The position numbers and the translations under genes were made by a program. Positions 46,601 to 52,600 of a stretch of 64,000 bases of DNA are shown here, one piece after another. Positions within the stretch are counted from its first letter, which is position 1. Each line of letters begins with the position of its first letter. The notes beneath the pieces are model-generated. The model was not told the DNA's origin. It made no database searches and saw nothing but the letters and a program-made list of their open reading frames with translations. The stretch is taken from positions 42,618,173 to 42,682,172 of the forward strand of contig OX031070.1 of the NCBI GenBank assembly GCA_943736015.1, given 5' to 3'. This DNA comes from Tridacna crocea. Lineage: Eukaryota > Mollusca > Bivalvia > Cardiida > Cardiidae.

Positions 46601-49600
46601 AGTGTCTCAAAAATCATCATATGTAGATCAGCTTGTGGCTCCAATGTTTTACTTGTGTATTATTGGGGACATAGTAAGCATTGAAGTCGACTGGGAAAAA
46701 GCGGAAGTCAAATGCATGTTTTGATATCAGTTAATTCTTTTCCACACGAGAAAATTTTAGACTGGTCCAAATTGAAAGCATTTGCAGATGACAAAATAAA
46801 GGTGACTAAGAAATAGAAATTTGTTCTGGGAAGGGTAGAAAACACTGTGAGAAAAGGAGAAAATGCTGGTTACCAGCATTTTCTCCTTTTCCCATAGTGT
46901 TTTCAAAAGGCTTCTTTCTTAGGGTGTCAAAAGTAGGGATTGTGTGGTAATGGGTTAATGACGTGTGCCACTTCCTGTATCATTGTGGCAGTAACAGGGC
47001 ATGACTGTTTTACAGACAGACATTTTGTTGTCATTGCTTCCATACATAAACTAGGCGAGAGAGAATTGTTGAAAATTATGGTAGGTACAAACTAGATCAT
47101 TTTCCATGCCAAGTGCATCTGTTTTGTCCCCACTCCCCACTTGGTCTATTGGCTTGGCTGTTTTTTGAAGGAAACCGCTTGAAAATAAGTTACTGTCATA
47201 GACCTTGCATTGTTGTTGTTGTCATTTGCTGATTTCAAAGAGCACATTGCAAATTATTTATAAAGTCTTTTATTTCATTACTTAAAGATTTACAAAGCAA
47301 CGAAAATTTAGATACAACCATATTAAAGCCATTAATTTTGTAGAAGACTGATTAGATGTGTCACAGATGGTGGGATTTGCCTATGAAACAATAGAAAACA
47401 TTGAGGGAAAAGGAGAAAATGCTGCTTATCAGCATTTATTTCTTATTGTTTTGTTTTTATAAGTTTTATTGGTGTAAGGCCGTAAAATCGGAATGTGTGG
47501 TAAAGCATGATATCCTCGACTTGAAAAATGTAAATTTTAGTTATAATAATCAAATTTTCTTTACAGGAGCTCTTGGCGGTACAACCACCTTCCTCAGGTG
47601 TGATCTTGCGATCACACTTGAGGAAGGCAGTTGTACCACTGAAAGCTCATGTAAACAAGTTTGATTATTATAATGAAAATGTGTGGTAAAGGATTAATTG
47701 TTTTGGTCTGGTTTTTTTTCATCAGACACTTCAGTGGACCTCACATATGTGGTGACGCCCTTGACATAGATCCCAAACATAACCACATACTGACTGGTTC
47801 CTGGTGTCCTGGAATTGCTTTACAGGTAAGTTAATGGAGTAACTAACACATGCTGACTGGTTCCTGGTGTCCTGGAATCACTTTACAGGTAGATTGTTGG
47901 AGTAAGTAACACACACTGACTGGTTCCTGATGTCCTTGAATCAATTTGCAGGTAAATTGTTGGAGTAAGTAACACATACTGACTGGTTTCTGGTGTCCTG
48001 GAATAGCTTTACAGGAAAGTTGTTAGAGTAAGTGACACATACTGACTGGTTCCTGGTGTCCTGGAATTGCTTTACAGGTAAGTTGTTGGAGTAAGTAACA
48101 CATGCTGTCTGGTCCCTGGTGTCCTAAAGTTGCTTTACAGGTAAGTTGTTAGAGTAAGTAACACATACTGACCTGTTCCTTCTGTCCTGGAATTGCTTTA
48201 CAGTTAAGTTGTTAGAGTAAGTAACACATACTGATTGGTTCCAGGTGTCCTGGAATTGCTTTACAGGTAAATTGTTAGTGTAAGTAACACATACTGACTG
48301 ATTCCTGGTGACCAGCATTTTCTCCTTTTCCCACAATGTTTTCAAAAGGCTTCTTCCTCAGGGGTGGTAAAAGTCGTCAATGTGTGGTAAAGGGTTAGAT
48401 GACCTGGAGGAAAAAACACTAAACGTATTGGAAGAGGAGAAAATGCTAGTTACCGGCATTTTCTCTTTTTGACAGTATGTTTCCAAAAGCCTTCTTTCTT
48501 AGCTTTGTGAAACAGGAATTGTTTGATAAAGGGACCATCAGTTAATTATTACTGTTTCAGCAAAAACATTATTTAACTTGGTACAATTATTCTGCTCAGC
48601 CCTGGGAGAGCTGTCGATACATATAGGACGGAAGAATAGGGGGGTTGCTGATTTTATATCTTGCTTGGCTTATACCTTTCCGAGGATTAATGATGCTATT
48701 GTGACAGGTTTCATCACTGCTGATCATTGTTTTGACCATGGTTATGTGGGAAAGCAGCCAGTGGCTTGGAAAGAATATTGTGAGGAGAAATAGTAAAAGA
48801 AACTCCAGTAAAGCATGGATAGGTGCACTGGCTGCTGCGATAAAACTAAAGAAAATGTTGAAAATGGCTTCAAGGAGTTAACCCATTATCACACAATCCC
48901 TACATTTGACGCCCCTGAAAAAGAAGCTTTTAGAAAACATTGTGGGAAAAGGAGAAAATGCTGGTAACCAGCATTTTCTCCTTTTCCCACAATGTTTTCT
49001 ACCCTTCACAAAACAAATTTCTAATTTCCCGGTGATCGTTGTCAAGGCATTTTTATTTTGTCGTCTGCAAATGCTTTCAATTTGGACCAGTCTAACATAT
49101 TGTCGTTTGGTAATGGGTTCAGGTGTTAAACACTACACTATCAATTAGTTTAATAATTATTCCAGATCTGGGATTTCAACTCCGCCCAGAAGATTAAGGA
49201 TGTCCCGCCAGAGCCCCTAAACAACACCATGGTATACTGCTGTCAGTGGTTGGGAAGCGAGAGCATCATTTGTGGTGGGCACAACCATAACATGGCCAGA
49301 ATTATTGACAGAGGAACACTGAACGTATGTACATTATTAGTTGTGCGGTCAGGTGGCAGGGCACTTGGAAACTTGTTCATGGCTGTGGTTAATCATGTCG
49401 CCCCAAGCCGAAGTGGCGACATGATTCACCACAGCCGTGAACAAGTTTCCAAGTCCCCTGCCACCTGACCGTACAACGAATTTATTATACTGCAAAGTTT
49501 TACCCTTTCAAAGGGCGTTAAGCGAAATCTTCCTGTTTTATAATTTCACAAATCGAGTATGCTGACGAAATAGAAATTCCCTTCTGTGTGTCCCAATTCA

Positions 49601-52600
49601 ATGAAAACTGACGTCACTGTAAACTGATGTCACTAAAACGTGCAGTTTGGTGAATAAATGTGCAGTCTGATGATCGATTGATGCCGCCATTTTGGATGAT
49701 GTATTGCACGTGTAGTGATGTTTACGGGGCACGCAAAAGGGAAACTGGTTTTACGTGTTTTTTGGCAGGGAACATGATATTATGTTCCCGCCATGTTAAC
49801 CAATCAGATCACGAGAAATTTCTTTGCAGTATAATAATATAGTTTTACCTATAACTCTTTACCAAACGACAAAATTGTGGACTAGTCCAAATTGAATGCA
49901 GCCGCAGACGACAAAATAATTGTGAATCAAACATTGAAATTCGATTTGGGAAGGGTAGAAAACATTGTGGGAAAAGTAGAAAATGTTGCTAACCACCATT
50001 TTCTCCTTTTCCCACAATGTTTTTTATTGGCTTCTTTCTCAGGGTCATTCAAAGTCGGGATTGTGTGGTAAAGGGTTAAAAAGACATTTTTACATCCAGA
50101 GAGTCATAAACGCTGTTAGAACTTGGTGGTATTATAATCTAGTCAGCTATGTAAACATAGATTAACCCATTACCACTCAATCCCTACTTTTGACGCCCCT
50201 AAGAAAGAAGCCTTTTGAAAACACTGTGTGGAAAAAGGAGAAAATGCTGGTAACCAGCATTTCTCCTTTTCCCACAGTATTTTCTACCTTTCCCAGAACA
50301 AATTTCAATTTTTCAGTCACCTTTATTTTGTCGTCTGCAAATGCTTTCAATTTGGACCAGTCTAAAATTTTCTTATGTGGTATAGAGTTAAAAATCAGTA
50401 CAAGGTGTATGGGGTAAATAAAGTGTAGGGATTTGTCTTTGATTTAACCCATTACCACACAGTCCCTACTTTTGACGCCCCTGAGGAAGAAGCCTTTTGA
50501 AAACACTTTGGGAAAAGGAGAAAATGCTGGTAACCAGCATTTTCTCCTTTTCCCACAGTGTTTTCTACCCTTCCCAGAACAAATTTCAAGTTTTCAGTCA
50601 TCTTTTTTTTGTCGTCTGCAAATGCTTTCAATTTGGACCAGTCTAGAATTTTCTTGTGTGGTAAAGAGTTAAAAATCGATATAAAGTGTATGGGGTAAAG
50701 AAACTGTTGGGATTTGTCTTTGATTTAAACTGAAAACTGTAGTTGTTGTGTCTAGGGCTAGCTGCAATAGAATGAAATGCATTTTCTGTCTACAGTAATC
50801 TGTGCAACCTTGCAAATATCAGGGACAACAGTTGGCAGAAAGATACATAGAGGATATTTGGTTTTTTTCGGTGAAAGACCAAAATTTGTTTCATCGAGTG
50901 GACACCATTGGTAATATTTTCACGAGTGGCACAGCGATGAGTGAAAATATTACTGATGGTGTTCACGAGATGAAATAAATTTCGATCTTTCATGGGAAAA
51001 AACAAATATTGTATTTATTCTATGCTTTTAACCCTTTCTGGGAGGAGCTTTATCAAAATTCAGTACAGTTCTTTTCCCTCATTCCCCGTGGCGTACCCCT
51101 CGCGCATAGCAACGTTACGTCAAGTGCGAGAAATGTAAGGTATATGACCTCATATTTCCCATCTGGTTGTTAGGCACGCGCAATTTACCTAGGCAACAAG
51201 AACATGAAAATCGGTATTTTCACTGGTGGTACCAGTGTAAGATTAAAAAATATTTTCACTGCTATTTCTCGATATCCTACAGGAAAGCATGAAATAAAAG
51301 ATAATTATATACCAGGACGAAAAAGAAACGCAGGGTACCATACAAGATATTGAACAAGCTTTGAGTCTCCATATGCAGGCAGTCACTACTTTTTTTCACT
51401 GAGGACGGGTACTGTCAATAAGAAGCCGTTTTCTCATTTCCTTTTGGCTACACTGAAATGAAATTTTGTCAAAATATTCAAAACTTGTCAGTAGTAAACA
51501 TAAAATCATAATTTAGAATTCTCAATCAAGTTATACACCTCTACCTTGAAAGGTTACCCTGCAATTCTTTTTCTTCCTGGTATAGTTTCATCAAATAAAG
51601 GAAAAAAAAAACAGTTAAAAAAATGGATGAAAACTTGTAAAGATGTTTGTTTAATCCTTTCCCACATGAAAAATATCAGAGTCCTCTGAATTTGAAACAT
51701 CTGCAGACAATAAATTAAGATGTGATACAAATAAGTGTAAGTTCTGTGAAAGATTGGACAACATTTGGGAAAAGGAGAAAATGCTGGTTACCAGTATTTT
51801 ATCCTGTTCCTTCCATGTTTTTAAAAGCCTTTCTGCTCAGGTTTGTTAAAAATAGGGTGGTAAAGGGTTAAAGTACCTATCACAATTACAGTTGCTGTTA
51901 CAGCGAGTTTAGATCAGGATCAGACTGCACAAAACAAATTGCATTCTGATCTTTGGTCAACACTCTCAGCTTTGCAGAGACATTTCGGACAATTAGTCAT
52001 ATTGAATTTTGCTGATAAGATGTTCAAAATGCTTTGAAGATTATGTATTCACAAAAGTAGTGGTGAAGAAACTAAGTGTACCATCTGCCACAATGTAACT
52101 GAAATCATGAATCAAAGTGTTGAGAATGCTGAAGTTGTATTTGTTAGGAAAGCCATTGTGTGGAATTAATAATTTGAAAGAAAAAGAGAAATATTATTCA
52201 AACATTGCTTTGAAAGTCAACAACGATGCATGATTTATGAATACTTATTTAGTGGAAGCGAGAATACTCTTGACAAAGTTAAGATTATTTGTGTATGGGT
52301 AGTCCCACTTTGATCATTAAGAGCCAGGAGTAATGCCCCTTGACAGTAGAATGAATGATGGATAGAGAGAGAAACCGTGTGAAAATATCAATAAAATTAA
52401 GTTTGCATTTGAAAACCATAATGTTAACATTTCCAACATTACAATCAGTTATTTTCATATATAAAAACATGTATTCATGCCTAATCAAATGGAGTAGTGC
52501 GCAATCATTGGATGAACAAGCCATGGGACAAACTAGTTTTGGAAGGAAAAAACCCAGGACTGAGTAACCGGTAGACAAATTTTGTATCATTGTGCCAACA

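Noticed and set aside
47790..48310. CRISPR array
   Set aside because: Regular 63-bp spacing, but there are no unique spacers. The whole unit is repeated and derives from an exon-intron junction in a eukaryotic gene.
52285..52590. 101-codon minus-strand ORF
   Set aside because: AT-rich intron sequence. No motif, no flanking exons, no resemblance that I can name.
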